From positions 122,996,467 through 123,060,466 of the forward strand of contig CM041084.1 in the NCBI GenBank assembly GCA_023079485.1: a stretch of 64,000 bases of DNA, in the 5' to 3' direction. A model generated the notes under the pieces. The model did not search any database, had not been told where the DNA came from, and saw only the letters and a program-made list of their open reading frames with translations. Made by a program: the position numbers and the translations under genes. Below are positions 12,874-25,997 of the stretch, in pieces. This stretch comes from Archilochus colubris. Taxonomy: Eukaryota > Chordata > Aves > Apodiformes > Trochilidae. The stretch's first letter is position 1, and each line of letters begins with the position of its first letter.

Positions 12874-14473
12874 TAACAAAATCTGATAATGGTGTGCTGA
12901 GTTAAAGAACAGCCTTCAAATTGGCAGAAAATATGCTGCTAGTTCCTTTGGTGAGAGAAGGAGGTTTAACATTTGAGATTTTTTTCCTTAGGTACTTACT
13001 GTCTTTCCATTAAATCAACAGAACTCTGATATGACCAGTACACATTGTATGGGATCTGGCTAGAATGGACTCAAGTTTTGTAGCATCCTGCATGATGTTT
13101 CATTGCTGGCACCACAAACCAACATGTAAATTTGGTTGGATGACTGCAAATATGGTACTGCAAAGGTTTACATTGTAGTGCATTTTACAGATTAATTTTA
13201 CAGATAGAAAATAATAAAATGCTATAAAAAATGTGAACTTACTTGATAGTAATCTATTTTTCTAGTTTCTATATTTCAGTTTCTCTGCTTTTATCTACCA
13301 AACTCAACTGATTTCATGAGATATCTATTATGTTAACAACAACAAAAAAAAGAGTAGAGTAGATGTTTTGCCCATCTGTAAGGCCTGAAGGTCAGATTTT
13401 CTTTTTTTAGATAAGTAACTGTGACTTTGTATTGTGCTCCTTGTCCCTCTGCAGCAGTAAGTGGCAATATGGTGCTTGTCTGGGATGAAAACTTCTGTCC
13501 TCCTACAAGTCCTTCTTCTGACAGGAATTAAATTAAAGGTAGTGGAATCTTTTTTCTTTCATGCCCAAAATTATATATGTATATGAAATTCTAATCTTTA
13601 GTTATCTGATTTCACACATTGGAATTAAAAAAGAAGGTAAGTGGTTTCTTAAATTAATTTCCTCTGAAATGTTTTAAATGCCATTCAGCTTTTTTATCCT
13701 GAGATTTACATCTGGGGATCTTGTTAATTTTGTTTTTTTTCCAAAGGGTCCCTTTTCCTTGCCCTTCAGTCACTGAAGTTCATGAAGAAAAAATAAAACA
13801 AGTTAAGGAAGTTTTGTCAGCAATCTGAGGCACCTCCTTATCTTCAGTCACACTGCCAGATGCAATGGAATCATGGTGTGAAGCAGGAAAAGGAAGGAGA
13901 AAGAATCAAAGCATCATTTACTTCCCAGGGTGTTGCCACCAGCTTTCATTCTGAAAAATTGTGATTTATCACATGTATTTGGTCCACCTTTCCCTTTGTG
14001 ATCTTCCAATTTAAACCATGTTGCTTTACACAGCTGTTTCAACTTTGAAGCCCATAAGATCATCCAGATTCACTGAATTTAGCATGTTTATTTAGTTACC
14101 CATAATATGCTGAGATGAAGTAAGTGCAGTAAGCAGCTCTCCACAGAGCTTTGTGAAAGATGAGAAGTCTCAGACACCCAGAGGAAGCCTGCAAAGGGCT
14201 CCAGCTTCAGGAGGCCACTGAGTAGCTCAGGCCACTGGGTTGTAGCTCCCTGTACAGGCTGACAGCATGGTGCAGGTATCATTACATGTACGGCATGGAT
14301 GCCACAAAGACTGGCAGAATGATAAATAATGACAGTTTAAGGGCTGATAGTGCAGCAAGCAGCCGTGTCACAGTGTGCACATAAAGTGGGATACTGCAAA
14401 TTGGTATTTTTTTACCAAGCCACAAAGTATTAGCAGCAGTCTGAATGTGACAAACAGGGCTAATGTGATTCTT

Positions 14474-14518
14474 AGAATCATAGAATCATAGAATCATAGA
14501 ATCATAGAATCATAGAAT
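14474..14518 (-). repeat. (AGAATCAT)n CR1 3' tail
   Basis: About five and a half near-perfect 8-bp units form the 3' terminus of the adjacent CR1. Most older copies in the window keep one or two units. Confidence 0.9.
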
Positions 14519-14581
14519 TGGCTGGGTTGGAAGGGACCTCAGAGATCATCGAGTCCAACCCTTGAACCACCGTTGCGGTTG

Positions 14582-15908
14582 CTAGACTATGGCACTGAGT
14601 GCCACATCCAGTCTCTTTTTAAATATCTCCAGGGACGGAGAATCCACTACTTCCCTGGGCAGCCCATTCCAATGCCGGATCACTCTCTCCGTAAAGAAAT
14701 TCTTTCTAATATCTAATCTAAATTTCCCCTGGCACAACTTAAGACCATGCCCTCTTGTCTTGTTGAAAGTCGTCTGGCAAAAGAGCCCAACCCCCACCTG
14801 GCTACACCCTCCTTTCAGGTAGTTGTAGAGAGCGATGAGGTCTCCCCTGAGCCTCCTCTTCTCCAGGCTGAACAGCCCCAGCTCTCTCAGCCTCTCCTCA
14901 TAGGGTCTGTGCTCGAGTCCCTTCACCAGCCTGGTTGCCCTCCTTTGGACCTGCTCCAGGACCGCAATATCCTTCCTGAACTGGGGTCCCAGAACTGGAC
15001 ACAGTACTCGAGGTGTGGCCTCACCAGTGCTGAGTACAGGGGCAGAATCACTTCCTTGGACCTGCTGGTGATGCTGTTCCGGATACAGGCCAGGATGCCA
15101 TTGGCTTTCTTGGCCACCTGGGCACACTGCTGGCTCATGTTCAGCTTCCTGTCAATCCAGACTCCCAGGTCCCTTTCTGCCTGGCTGCTCTCCAGCCATT
15201 CTGTCCCCAGCCTGTAGCGCTGCATGGGGTTGTTGTGGCCAAAGTGCAGGACCTCGCACTTGGTCGTGTTAAACCTCATCCCATTGGAATCAGCCTAACT
15301 CTCCAGTCTGTCCAGGTCCCTCTGCAGAGCCCTCCTGCCTTCCAGTTGATCGACACTTCCCCCAGCTTAGTGTCGTCTGCGAATTTGCTGATGATGGACT
15401 CAATCCCCTCATCTAGATCATCAATGAAGATATTGAACAGAACTGGGCCCAACACTGATCCCTGGGGGACACCACTAGTGACCGGCTGCCAACTGGATGC
15501 AGCCCCATTCAGCACCACTCTCTGGGCCCGGCCCTCCAGCCAGTTCTTAACCCAGCACAGGGTGCTCCTGTCCAAGCCACGGGCTGATAGTTTTTTCAGG
15601 AGGATGCTGTGGGAGACGGTGTCAAAGGCCTTGCTGAAGTCCAGGTAGACCACATCCACCGCCTTCCCCGCATCCACCAGTCGGGTCACCTGATCATAAA
15701 AGGAGATCAGGTTGGTCAGGCATGACCTGCCCTTCCTAAACCCGTACTGGCTGGGTCTGATCCCTTGCCCATCCTGCAGGTGCTGTGTGATTGCACTGAG
15801 GATGATCTGTTCCATGACCCTGCCAGGCACTGAGGTCAGGCTGACGGGCCTGTAGTTTCCTGGGTCCTCTTTCCGGCCCTTTTTGTGGATTGGCGTGACA
15901 TTCGCCAA
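14582..15908 (-). pseudogene. CR1 ORF2 reverse transcriptase remnant
   Basis: It encodes the non-LTR retrotransposon reverse transcriptase used in target-primed integration. The longest frame, 15908-15276, shows [49 protein letters not shown] and the catalytic KFADDTKL. After TKLG the frame shifts. The thumb continues in 15279-14923 ([14 protein letters not shown]...[10 protein letters not shown]), then shifts again to 15127-14582, which holds [20 protein letters not shown] and [15 protein letters not shown]. Two frameshifts and the missing endonuclease make it inactive. Confidence 0.93.
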
Positions 15909-17836
15909 CTTCCAGTCATCTGGGATGTCCCCAGTGAGCCAGGACTGTTGGTAGATGTTAAGAGAAGTAGAGTATTTAAAGATGCTGGATGCAGAATATA
16001 GTTCTGCTGCATACCTAGTACAGGATCAAAAGAAGATTAATTGAAGTGATGTATAAATATTCTGAGGGGTGAAAGAAGTTTCTCTCAATAAGGTGCATAT
16101 ATAGATTGAGTTGTGTATATAAAAAAAGACTGAGGATGAAGCTAAATGCAGTATAATCATCTTACCTCCACTGCAGATAGATAGCAAAAGGATAATATTT
16201 TGTTTGATATAGTTCCTTATTCTAAGGCATAACATCAGCACGTGTCTGAAAGCTCAAAATGGACAAATTGAAAGTAGAATTGATGTACATCTTCTGAGTA
16301 AGTGAAAACAATAAAGCTGGACAGAAATTCTTTGTATCTTGTTTCCAAGTCAGTAGTAGTTCTTTTTTATCATCATCATCATCACCTCTCTGAAATTTTT
16401 TTTCAATTCAAATTCAAGTTATGTTTTCCACTTGTGGCACTACTGTGTGATTTTGAATGATTTAGGAAATACAGAAGACTGGCTAGATGAATATCTTAAC
16501 TTCATGGATCTAATACATAAAATACATCCCTCAATGTTTTCTGAAAATCCCTGGTGCTGTTTATTCCTGGGTATGGAATATCTATTTCAGTTTCATTATT
16601 TTTTCCAAGAGCTGTTGAGTTTCACAAATATTCTTGCTGATAATTTGCATGTCTTTTCTTGTTCTTCTGGAAAATTGGGTAGTCTATAGGAAATCTTTCC
16701 TTCTTACCTCAGTTTTACAGTCATGTGTGGTTTCATTAAAATTCTTACCCAGTGTGAGGCAGATTGAGATGTTTTTAAAGGAACATTTTATTTTTGATGG
16801 TGATCTCATGCCTCTCAGCACTGATTGTCATGCTGAGTTTGGTTAGCCTGCCCAGTTTCCTTGAGGATTAAATCACTCAAAGGTACAGCACAGAAACATG
16901 TTTCTCTCCCAGAAACCTTAATAAACTGTTGGAGAATTGAATGTCTTGTAATGACAAAAGTGGTACTGATGGGAGAAGCGATGTGGTCTTGAAGAGCTCA
17001 TATCATATACAATATTTAATTTCCTACTGATGGTAGGATGAGATCTGTCACTTATTAAAGTCAGTGACTCTCATTCAATAAGTAGGAAAAATATTTTCCA
17101 TCACTGTCAGCTCACTGCAGTCTACTGCTGCCTTTTACAACTGCTTTAGAAATGCTTTGCAAGATATACTATACTTTTGTTGAACTGTCATGCAGACCAT
17201 GTACTTGTGCACAGAATGTACTTAATGAGGTGAGGGCAAAGGCATAATATTAAATGATCTTCATATTGTGAATTATTGCTAAGAGTGTGTTCCCCTTTTC
17301 AGCTCTCTTGGTGGGACAGGGCATTACAAGTAACTGAGCACTCATGGGGAACTGCACAAGAAAGGGGCTACACGCTTTTTGCTGGCTCTGTGAAGAAAAC
17401 CAGATGCATAACAATGCTTAGAGCTGTAGGGTTTCTGCCCACCAGCTCCAGTTACTGCCAAAGCTGCTCCTGACAAAACAAACTGAAATAAAAGTTTCAA
17501 ACATCCCACCAGTGTCAGGCCTGAAAGTAAAAAAAGGAGAGAGGTAAGTTGACTCACTCCTGTAGCAGAACTCTTCCAGAATCTGGAGATACCTCATGCT
17601 GTTGTTTATACAAACAACTGAACAGCAAAAAGGATGAAACACTCCAGCTCGTTGAAACTTGTTATCCTCTCCTGAGGTGCTGCTTACTAGAAGAGGGGAA
17701 TCTGCAGAAGATGCAGTTGCTGTATGGGATTCACTTGCACTTTATATTCACACTACACCATAATGAACCAAAAAAGGACCATAAAAGGTTAGCATAAAAG
17801 TCAGTCTTGTGTTATAGAAGCCAGAATTGTGCACAG

Positions 17837-17873
17837 AAAAAAAAAACAAACAAACCAAACAAACAAAAAAAAG
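17837..17873 (+). repeat. (CAAA)n A-rich tract
   Basis: An A10 run is followed by CAAACAAACCAAACAAAC and A8. Confidence 0.9.
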
Positions 17874-20604
17874 AGTGGCTGCAGAAGCTGAAAATGCTGG
17901 AGCTGATACCAACTGACTTATTGTCAGGTGCCTTATGTTAAAATTAATAGGAAACTTGACTGTAGGCTGAGCTCATCTGTCTGGGAGGTCCAGAGCTGAA
18001 AACAGCATAAGTCACTATGTATGCTACACTCTGTAGGCTCAAAGTGTGAATGCTGCCTGATGAAGATGCTGCCTGTGGCCACTCTGCCTGCAGACTGGAG
18101 GGTGTTCACGCTTCCAAAGAAGTCCCTGCAGACTGTCAGAATGTTGTGCAAACAGCTGCAGCACACGACTGTATCCACCTGGCCATGCACCTGCACAATC
18201 GAAACTTCTCCTAAGCTAACTGATGATGAACTGCAAGTCTGAAGGAGAAATCCAGGAATTCCTAGAGCTGCTAGCAGACTAAGCAAGCTCAAACAACTCT
18301 ACTTGATCAATTTAATAAAAAAAATTTGCAACATTCATAGCTCTGTGCCCTTTGTGGAAAGGTGTTAGGAACCTACTCCAGAGACTGGCCTGACATAGCT
18401 GTATTTTATTTCTTTCCAGTATTGTCTTTTCAAAAGTGGGAGATGAGCAATAATATAATGTTTATATCCTGCTATGGCAGGTGACATGACATGGACAGAA
18501 TTCAGAACGTGCTTCATCTCTTCCTAGGCTGTGATTATGCACTTTGCATTGTAATGAAAAATTATGTCCCACCTTTGGATGAGCACAAACCACTATGTGA
18601 TTTTATGAAGGCTTCAACCTAGTTGACAGTGATACCAAAGAAAAAAGGAGAGAAAGAAATGAGAGTTTGTAAGAGTTGTGGTGTTAAGCATTTGGTTCCA
18701 GAGTGATTCCAAAAGACTAGTTCTGAAACCTTTGAAAGGCAAAGGAAGAGTGAAAAATCTGAGGGAACTGCAGTTTCTAATATCCAGAGAAGAAACAAGA
18801 GTTGGGAGTCACCCAGGCAGGATTCAAGGACTTCTCTGTCATTGCTGCAGATGCTGTTGTCAAGGGCTGAGAGCTGTATATATGTTTAAATGTTAACCAA
18901 ACAACTGTCTGGGCCTTTGGCTAATGCTATATGGTTTTGGTCTGGGTTTTAAGCCGAATTCTCTACTACAGCATCTGAGGGCTGGAGCTGGGCAGCCCTA
19001 CTAATGCCCCTCTTCATGGCAAAGTGGGAAGGCCATATCTCAAATCAGTTTTCAGTGTCTCACCGGGTCCTACTTGGTTCTCCAGCTGTATCTGTGTATA
19101 TCTGTGTATCAAAGCACTTCTTAGTGTTGCCTTTTTTGCAGTGTCCTGTGAGAATGTGAGGGATGCAAACTCTGAAAAAGATTCGTGAAAGAAACTATAG
19201 GAAAAATAAATTTGCCAGGTGGAGAGGTATGCTGAAAAACCTCATTTGTGCTTTTTGTTGCTCCAGTTGTTCCTTGGTGTTAGAAGCAGCAGCTCAGTCT
19301 GTGACCCTTTACCATCATCACATGATTGTCTTTAAAACTACTTCACTTACTGGCCACCTGGTACATAGCACTTTAAAACTGATTAATGTTTAACTCCCAT
19401 GGGATAGGAAAGAAACTGACCAATTACATGTTCTAGAATTTGAAAAAAAACCTTAAGGTTTTTGGAGAGGCTTATTCCAACAGGAAGGTAATACCTTTTA
19501 TTAAAACAAATGAAATTGCTGAGAACAAAGACAAACACACTTCCACTCACATGAGACTGTAAGACTTCTCTTCAGATCTGAAATGGACATATTGGTCTGG
19601 AAAACTAAGATTAGGTTGGAAACAAAAGAGCTCCCAAAGGAATTTCTTAAAGCAGTTTAGCTGTATTTATTGCTCTGCCTTCTTCATCCTCTCTATTAAC
19701 ATTCAGACTTCAGAGCTGTCTATAATCATGCAGCATGGTTGAAAACTGGTTTCTTGAGAGTTACCTTGAAGGTTCTTCATACCTAGATGGTCTCCACAAT
19801 CTTCTTACTAAATCCCATTCTGAACAATTTGTTAAGAGAAAAAGTAATACTGGGTAGAGCAGAATTAAAATACTAATTTTCTCAGTGAGCTGAGAAAAAT
19901 TACTCAAAAAACCCTGAAGATATCTCATCTCTTCTGCTGAATAGGATTAAGAATAATTTGACAACCTGCTGAGGTTTTACCTAGAGCTTTCCTCATTACC
20001 CTGGACAAGGATATAACATAAAAAAATGCAGAAGCCTATTTGAGAAATTAAAGACTACTCTGAGTCTGAAGATTTAAAATGAATCCTTGATGAAGAGAGA
20101 GTGAAAGTCATGGACTTCGTGTATATAAAACATTGAACATTGCCTAGTGGTGGAAAAAGCTGTGATGTGGTGAAAACATGTTATTCAAGAAGACATTCTT
20201 TAAATGGTGGTTCAATCATCCCTAGGGCATAACAGTCAAAATACTGCTTCCCACACCTTCACATGACATGTGCAGTTTGCCCTTGAGAACATACCTGGAA
20301 AAATATGTCCTCCTTCCAGTATCCTGATGGATATCTTACATGTGGAGGCAGGGCTGGCTGATAAAGGTCTCACATGTGCCAGCAAGGCTGGTAGATTGAT
20401 GTCACAGCATTTTCTGTTTGGGGGAATGAAGTTTTTTTCTAAATGCAGCAGGTGCCTTGCTAAGAAAAACAATTCAAGCTATGTGCCAAAGCCCTGACAG
20501 GAACTGATGATGAAAATAGTCTGTAGCTGGGTGGCTTCACCTTTGATGAGTACAACGGTGCTCAGGAAGTCTTGTCACTGATAAGAAGATTCACCAGCTG
20601 TGGG

Positions 20605-20643
20605 GAAAAAGAAAAAAAAAAGGAAAAAAAAAAAGGAAAAAAA
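20605..20643 (+). repeat. A-rich tract with GG interruptions
   Basis: Purine-only runs of A5 to A11 are separated by G or GG. Confidence 0.9.
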
Positions 20644-21180
20644 GTACCTTACTATTTATCTTCCCTAGCCAAGCAGGATTTATCATGCTGTGAGCAACAA
20701 TGGAACAAGCACTTCTTGGGTATATGTGACTCTGTTGTAACACAGATGCTGATGCTTTCTACTATTCCATTTATTTTTTTCAGTAGCAGTTATTCATGAG
20801 TATCATAAACTGGTTTTGCAAAGCATCCAAATCCACTCAAAGCACTGTAATAATTCTGATCTTTCTTTGAACTTTCTTTTAAATATTTTTTTCTAAGAAA
20901 TGCCACTGTTTTCTGATTCCACCAGTTTGGTGATTTTCCTCAGAGTATTTACGCAGAATATCTCTACTCTGCTATCAGTGTTGCCAGCTGATGGGTTTAC
21001 CTGCATCTCTCAAAATTTTATGGCTTCCTTCAAGTCAGAGGCTTTGATTTATAATCTGAGTTTGTAGCTTTAATGACAACCCCAAGCCCTGAAAATGGGT
21101 GCTCAGAAAGAAATAGCACCTAATATATTGATTCCATGTACATGCATCTTAAATCAGCTATATGAGCTTATGGGGTTCGG

Positions 21181-21236
21181 GGGTTTTTTGGTTGGTTGGT
21201 TGGTTTGGTTTTTTGTTTGTTTTTTTTGTTTGGTTG
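21181..21236 (+). repeat. GGTT / GTTT-rich low complexity
   Basis: GGTTGGTTGGTTGGTTTGG grades into GTTTGTTTTTTTTGTTTGG. Confidence 0.9.
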
Positions 21237-22037
21237 CCTGTTTTAATTTTAGGGACTGACTCTACTGAATTTCCTTTTATGTATGTATTTGTTTGTACTG
21301 TGCCTACTCAAAGAATGGTGTTGATGGGCTGCCTCACTATGTGTTCAGTAATATGTATGACGTCAAAAAGTAAAGAGGAGACCTAGGCTTCCCATCTTAT
21401 GTCATCAGGAGACTGTTAATTTCTGCTGATCCAAAACCACAAAGATGTCCATGACAGTGGCAAGGTTTGTAAGGACAATAATGGTATTTATAGAGCAGCT
21501 GATCTGAAAGAGAACAGTGGACAAGTCTCTGAGCACATCAGTTATTCCAAGGTCGTCTTAGTTTTTTTGGTCTTTTCTTTAGGCAGGACTGCAGGTGCAT
21601 CAGACCTGGCAGCTGCTCTTCATGGGTACTCTTCACATGTGGTCATCCTCTGCCTAAAAGCACCCAAAATCCAATGGAAGCCCCAAAGCTTGTAGAGATT
21701 CATCACCTTGTTCACTAGTTCTGCAGGCTTTAGCATGATCCTGACAAGCTGGGTTGCTCACTTCTGTTTGGAGGTCTTTCCATCAGGTGTTAAGGCTGGG
21801 CATGGCAATGGTTCTTTCAGAGAAATAAGGTGCCACCTTCCAGATATGGATGGGTTTCTAGTAATGGACAGCATGGTCATACTGATGACCCTGGCCTTTT
21901 TTCCTCTCCTGGTTTTCCCAAGAGGGACTTGCTTGGCATCTTTCTTCTATCACTCATCACCATGTGGCATTTCAGTCTCTGCTGTGGTGTGAGGGCTCCT
22001 GAGGACAGGTCCCAGCTCCAGAGGGAGCCAATAAATC

Positions 22038-22560
22038 TGTCACGGTTTAACACTGGCCTGACAATTAAATCGAATAACAGACGCTCTCTATTAATCTTTC
22101 TCTCCTCCTTGATAAAGAAAGGAGAGAGAATAAGGGAGAGAGACTTATGGGTTGGAAACTAAGCTACACAACTTTAATGAAACAGTAATGATAAATAGGA
22201 AAAATTACTAAATATATACAAATATACAGGAAAATGGATACCACATTCCTCCTCCCTTTTCCCCCAATAACTCTCATGTCACCACTGAGGCTGCAGGGCA
22301 GCCCTGGGAAAGTCCAGGCTGGACTCCTGGAGTTGGCAGCAGTCAGGAACTGGAGGCAGGAACACACAGATATGGGCTGGCACGGATCGGGAGCACAGGC
22401 AGACAAACGGACGGAATCCTCCCAGGATGCTGGGTGAAGGAAGGGAAGCAGGAAATCAGGAAATCAGGTGGGCTGGTAGTGGGAACAAGCTGAGAAGACA
22501 AGATGCCCTGCCCACAGGACCTGTAATCTTATGGACACGTAATCCAAGAAACCTTAAAGT
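22038..22560 (+). mobile_element. Avian LTR starting TGTCACGGTTTAAC
   Basis: The first bases, TGTCACGGTTTAACACTGGCC, match the 5' end shared by a large group of avian retroviral LTRs. The body has CCTCCTCCC, CCAGGATGCTGGGTGAAGG and a terminal part around GATGCCCTGCCCA. The 3' end could run to 22600 or farther. No internal coding region follows, so it is probably a solo LTR. No clear flanking duplication was found. Confidence 0.7.
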
Positions 22561-25499
22561 TAGTAGTGATATAGCAATGCTTTTCTGATATCATCAACAT
22601 GACATTCAAATGAGTTTCTCACCCTCATATATGTGTTTCTCATGCATGTGTACACATACACAAGTAGCGTGGTGGGTTATTTGACAGCCACTTTCCAGGC
22701 TCTCTAAACTTGGACTTCTGTTCCTCCATGACAAGTCAAACAACCGGGCCCAAGGTACAGGTCTCTAATTTTGTTCAGTTGGAGGAGAGGGATTCTCGCA
22801 TTTCAGAGACAAACTGTGTCAGAGCACTCCCAAGCAGAAAAAAATAAGCCCAAATATAAAGTTTGCGTGTCCTTTGCATCCTCACTTCTATCACCATCCC
22901 CCACAATGGAGATTACCTTAAAATAAACTTGATTTGAGTTATATAGCTCTGTTTCTTTCAATTTTCCTCCAGGTCTTCAGAGTATTCTGAATTTCTTTGC
23001 AAACAGAACAGTGAGAAATACCCTTTTCAAAGAGAAGCTATAAGTCTAGTGCAATTTCTTGGCTTCTGGGAAAAAAAAAAAAGTCCTCAAAACCAAGAAA
23101 GAAAGCACACAAATTTATGAAACACTCTGCAGCTTGAGATAAGCACACAATTAACTGTACTGCAGCCGTAAGAAAGTGCAGCAGCTTTTTATGAAGCCAA
23201 ATAACACTGTTATGTCTTATATGATTGTGTTATATGCCAAATAACTGATGGCTTAGGCAGGAAAAAACAGGATTTGCTTTTTCTTGACAAACAAATTGTT
23301 TTTACTGTCAAGCTAGCATACAGAAACAAGCAGCAAAAGCAAAGGAAAGGCATTAGAGAAGGGGCTCAGATCACTATGGATGGTTTAAAAAAGACCTGAA
23401 CAGGGAAAGGCCTCTAAGAACAGGGGGAACCACTGTACACTGAGCAAGGCCTGCCCAGCACAGGCAGATCACAGACATCTAGAAGTGAACTTGGTTGTGA
23501 TTTCCCTTGCAAGTTACTGGTATCAGTGGGTTTTATAAACACCTGAAATTGAAGGGTCTAAACTCAGGGGGCCCCTATAAAACCACATCTCTGCCTTCAT
23601 CTTACATACTAACAGCACACAGCAGCCATCATACCCACTTGTAATTAACCAGTTTGTAGTCAGAAGCAACAGGTGTTAATAGCATTTTTTTTTTAGGGGA
23701 ATAATTTTCTAAATATAACAGAGGGCCAAAGATTTTACCCAGTAATATTTCTGTCTCCAATATTTTGTCTCCAAAGTGTGGTTCACATGCAGCAGAACAT
23801 CATCAGACAGGAGGGCTGAGACTGCTGGCTTCCACCATGCCTTGCAGCTTTTCAGCTAGGTCATTAGTCTGAAAAGGAGGGCTTGGTGTGCCAAAGTAGG
23901 GGTAGGAAGTAATTTAACCTGGGTTTCCCCTTTCAAACTATTCTAGCTATGAAGATCCTAGATTCCTCACTTGTTGAATCCTGGCATGTGCAATGAATAA
24001 TCTGGCTCTAGGAAAAGAACTGGTTTTTGACTGGATGGATGAACCTTCCCCTGACCTGGGCAAAAATCAGGTAACTCTGAGTTGCATGGGGCTTCTTCTG
24101 CTCCACGCCTACTATAAGTTTGATTCAACCATGCTTAGTTACTCATCCCTCCGTGTGCTGGCTTTCATGGATGCTATGACTCTGGGCCTACTTTCTCCAC
24201 TGATCTCCCACTCTTATCTCACTTAGCATCCTCATAAGGGAAGGGGACCTGGGCAGGCAGCTGGAGAAGAGACACAGCATCCTCTGTGCAGCTGGGGTCA
24301 GGGCTCCTGGAGCCTGCTAATGCAATGCACTGGTCACCCTGTCAAGGTGTGCATTCCAGATTTATCTGCGTGTCAGTTCATACTTTGCAAATTGGGCCCT
24401 ATTTCTCCATTTTTTTCAGAATGCCTTTGAGGCCTTAGCCTACCAGCTTTGGAATCTCAGAATATTAATAAAATTTCAGGTTCCAAAATTGTTCAAGTCA
24501 GCACTACCCTTGTCAAAATATTATGGGATTTGTGTTTTGGGTTTGTTGATTGGTTGGTTTTGGTTTTTGGTTTAATTTATTTTTTTCTTTAGAGAAACAC
24601 CTTTTTGTTCCTTTCCACTGTTGCTAAACAGGTAGAGTGTTCATTCACATTATGAAACTCTTGGGCTGGGCCACTTGCATTTTGCTGCAAATGTGGCTGA
24701 GTGTGGAGGGAAAATGTCCAAAAAGCTGAGATCAGAGATAATCAGGTCTTGTTTTAACAAGTCAGTCGAATTCATTACAGGCTTTTTGCTGAATGTGCAA
24801 ACAGCAACAAAGACCTAAAACTTCAGTGCTCAAGTGGTGTAACTGCTCTTACCTCTTCCCTGATGGCTCACGCCTGACAGCTCAGGATGACTTAACCTGC
24901 TAGGCTGAAATTTGCAGAAGCAAATGGGACACTTCCAGCTCTCTTCATGAATGTCTAACAATTTTTCCTGCCTTCTGCTGGACAAAACTTAAATCACCAC
25001 ATCTGGCTCAGCTTACCCCTTCAAAATCAGGATTTTGCATATGTAACCTCTATTCTAACATTTTGTTAGAGGCTTAGCTGAATCCATAATTAATATCTAA
25101 GGTCTTAATGCTGCTGCTATTAGAGCTGTTGGACCCACTTCAGTGCTGTAATAGTAACACATATTAATGATTAGAGGACCTCTCCATTCCCTCCTTCTGC
25201 CATTGCAGATAATGGGAATTCTACTATTGCCTGGTACTGTAAATATTTATACATATTCCAGCCCTGCAGCAAGCCCAAGTGTATTGAAAGTAGATTCTGT
25301 TTCCATCACCTCAGTAACTTTACGCATATTATCAAAGCAAAAATTTTGGTTTCTATTTGCATATTTGTCTGTTTTTTATATTCAGACACTGCCCCAGGGA
25401 CCTTCCAGTCTCCTGAGGCACATCAGCAAAGAAGAACAACCTGCTAAAGGTTTTTATTGTTGGATTTTGTCCCCTTTGCTAACATCTCCTGTCACAGAA
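22561..25499. other. Intergenic; may include LTR-flank sequence
   Basis: The first 200 bp or so may still belong to the LTR or internal part of the element at 22038. The rest is unique with no gene seen. Confidence 0.5.
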
Positions 25500-25860
25500 G
25501 TACAGATAATAAGGCTATAAAGGACCTTGAGAGGTCATCGATCCTGAAGGGCTGGTCACTAACACCTCTCTCCTGATGGAGACTTGCATAACTTGTTCTT
25601 GACAACCTGCAAGTAGGTATTTCCCATGAGATGCTTTTTATAATGAGAATTAATTTTTCCTGCTGTTTTAAGGCTATTTCTTATTCTGTCTTGAATCCTT
25701 TTCTTTTCAGCTTCCTGAGCATCTTGGCAGTAAGTCTTCAGTTTTCTCATTTCAGTTGTCCAACCTCCCTTCTTCACAGACCAGGTTTTCCAAGTGCCTG
25801 ATCCTTCCTATTGCTTTTTTCTGAACTCCTACTGACAAACACCCTAAGGTGGGCTTTTCT
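25500..25860 (-). mobile_element. Ancient CR1-like fragment
   Basis: AAAGGACCTTGAGAGGTCAT, GATGGAGACTTGCATAAC and TTTTTCCTGCTGTTTTAAGG resemble an old antisense CR1 3' end. Divergence is high and family assignment is tentative. Confidence 0.45.
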
Positions 25861-25981
25861 AACCTGCTGCTTCTTCACTGATGTCAATGCTTAGCACACT
25901 ATTCAGTAACAACCAGGAAAAAAAAAGCTTCAGTTTGTCTTTGTGGCTGGTCCTTTGTCAGAAAAGAGTTTTAAATATGCC

Positions 25982-25997
25982 TTTTTTTTTTTTTTTT
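25982..25997 (+). repeat. T16 homopolymer
   Basis: This is an uninterrupted T run. Confidence 0.9.

Larger units (their letters stand above)
7546..14472. other. Intergenic desert
   Basis: Seven kb of AT-rich unique sequence without a recognisable exon, RNA gene or young repeat. Small simple repeats only (12841-12873, 9988-10042). Confidence 0.55.
14473..15957 (-). mobile_element. Long CR1 LINE copy, 5'-truncated, with RT domain
   Basis: This is a minus-strand CR1 of about 1.5 kb, the least decayed in the window. Its 3' tail is five AGAATCAT units (14474-14518). The 3' UTR and ORF2 C-terminal part follow. It stops within the RT N-terminal region at about 15957, giving the usual 5' truncation. 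Confidence 0.95.
15958..22037. other. Intergenic desert
   Basis: Unique sequence with A-rich and GGTT tracts. A minus frame of 119 codons at 17933-18292 overlaps a plus frame and matches nothing I know. Confidence 0.55.

Noticed and set aside
14474..14518. Regular 8-bp repeat considered as a CRISPR or satellite array
   Set aside because: There are no spacers, and the unit is the normal CR1 3' terminal repeat directly attached to a CR1.
14747..15217. 156-codon plus-strand ORF
   Set aside because: It is the antisense of the CR1 reverse transcriptase region.
17933..18292. 119-codon minus-strand ORF overlapping a 73-codon plus ORF
   Set aside because: Cys- and Ser-rich but matches no family I know, with overlapping opposite frames and no gene context.
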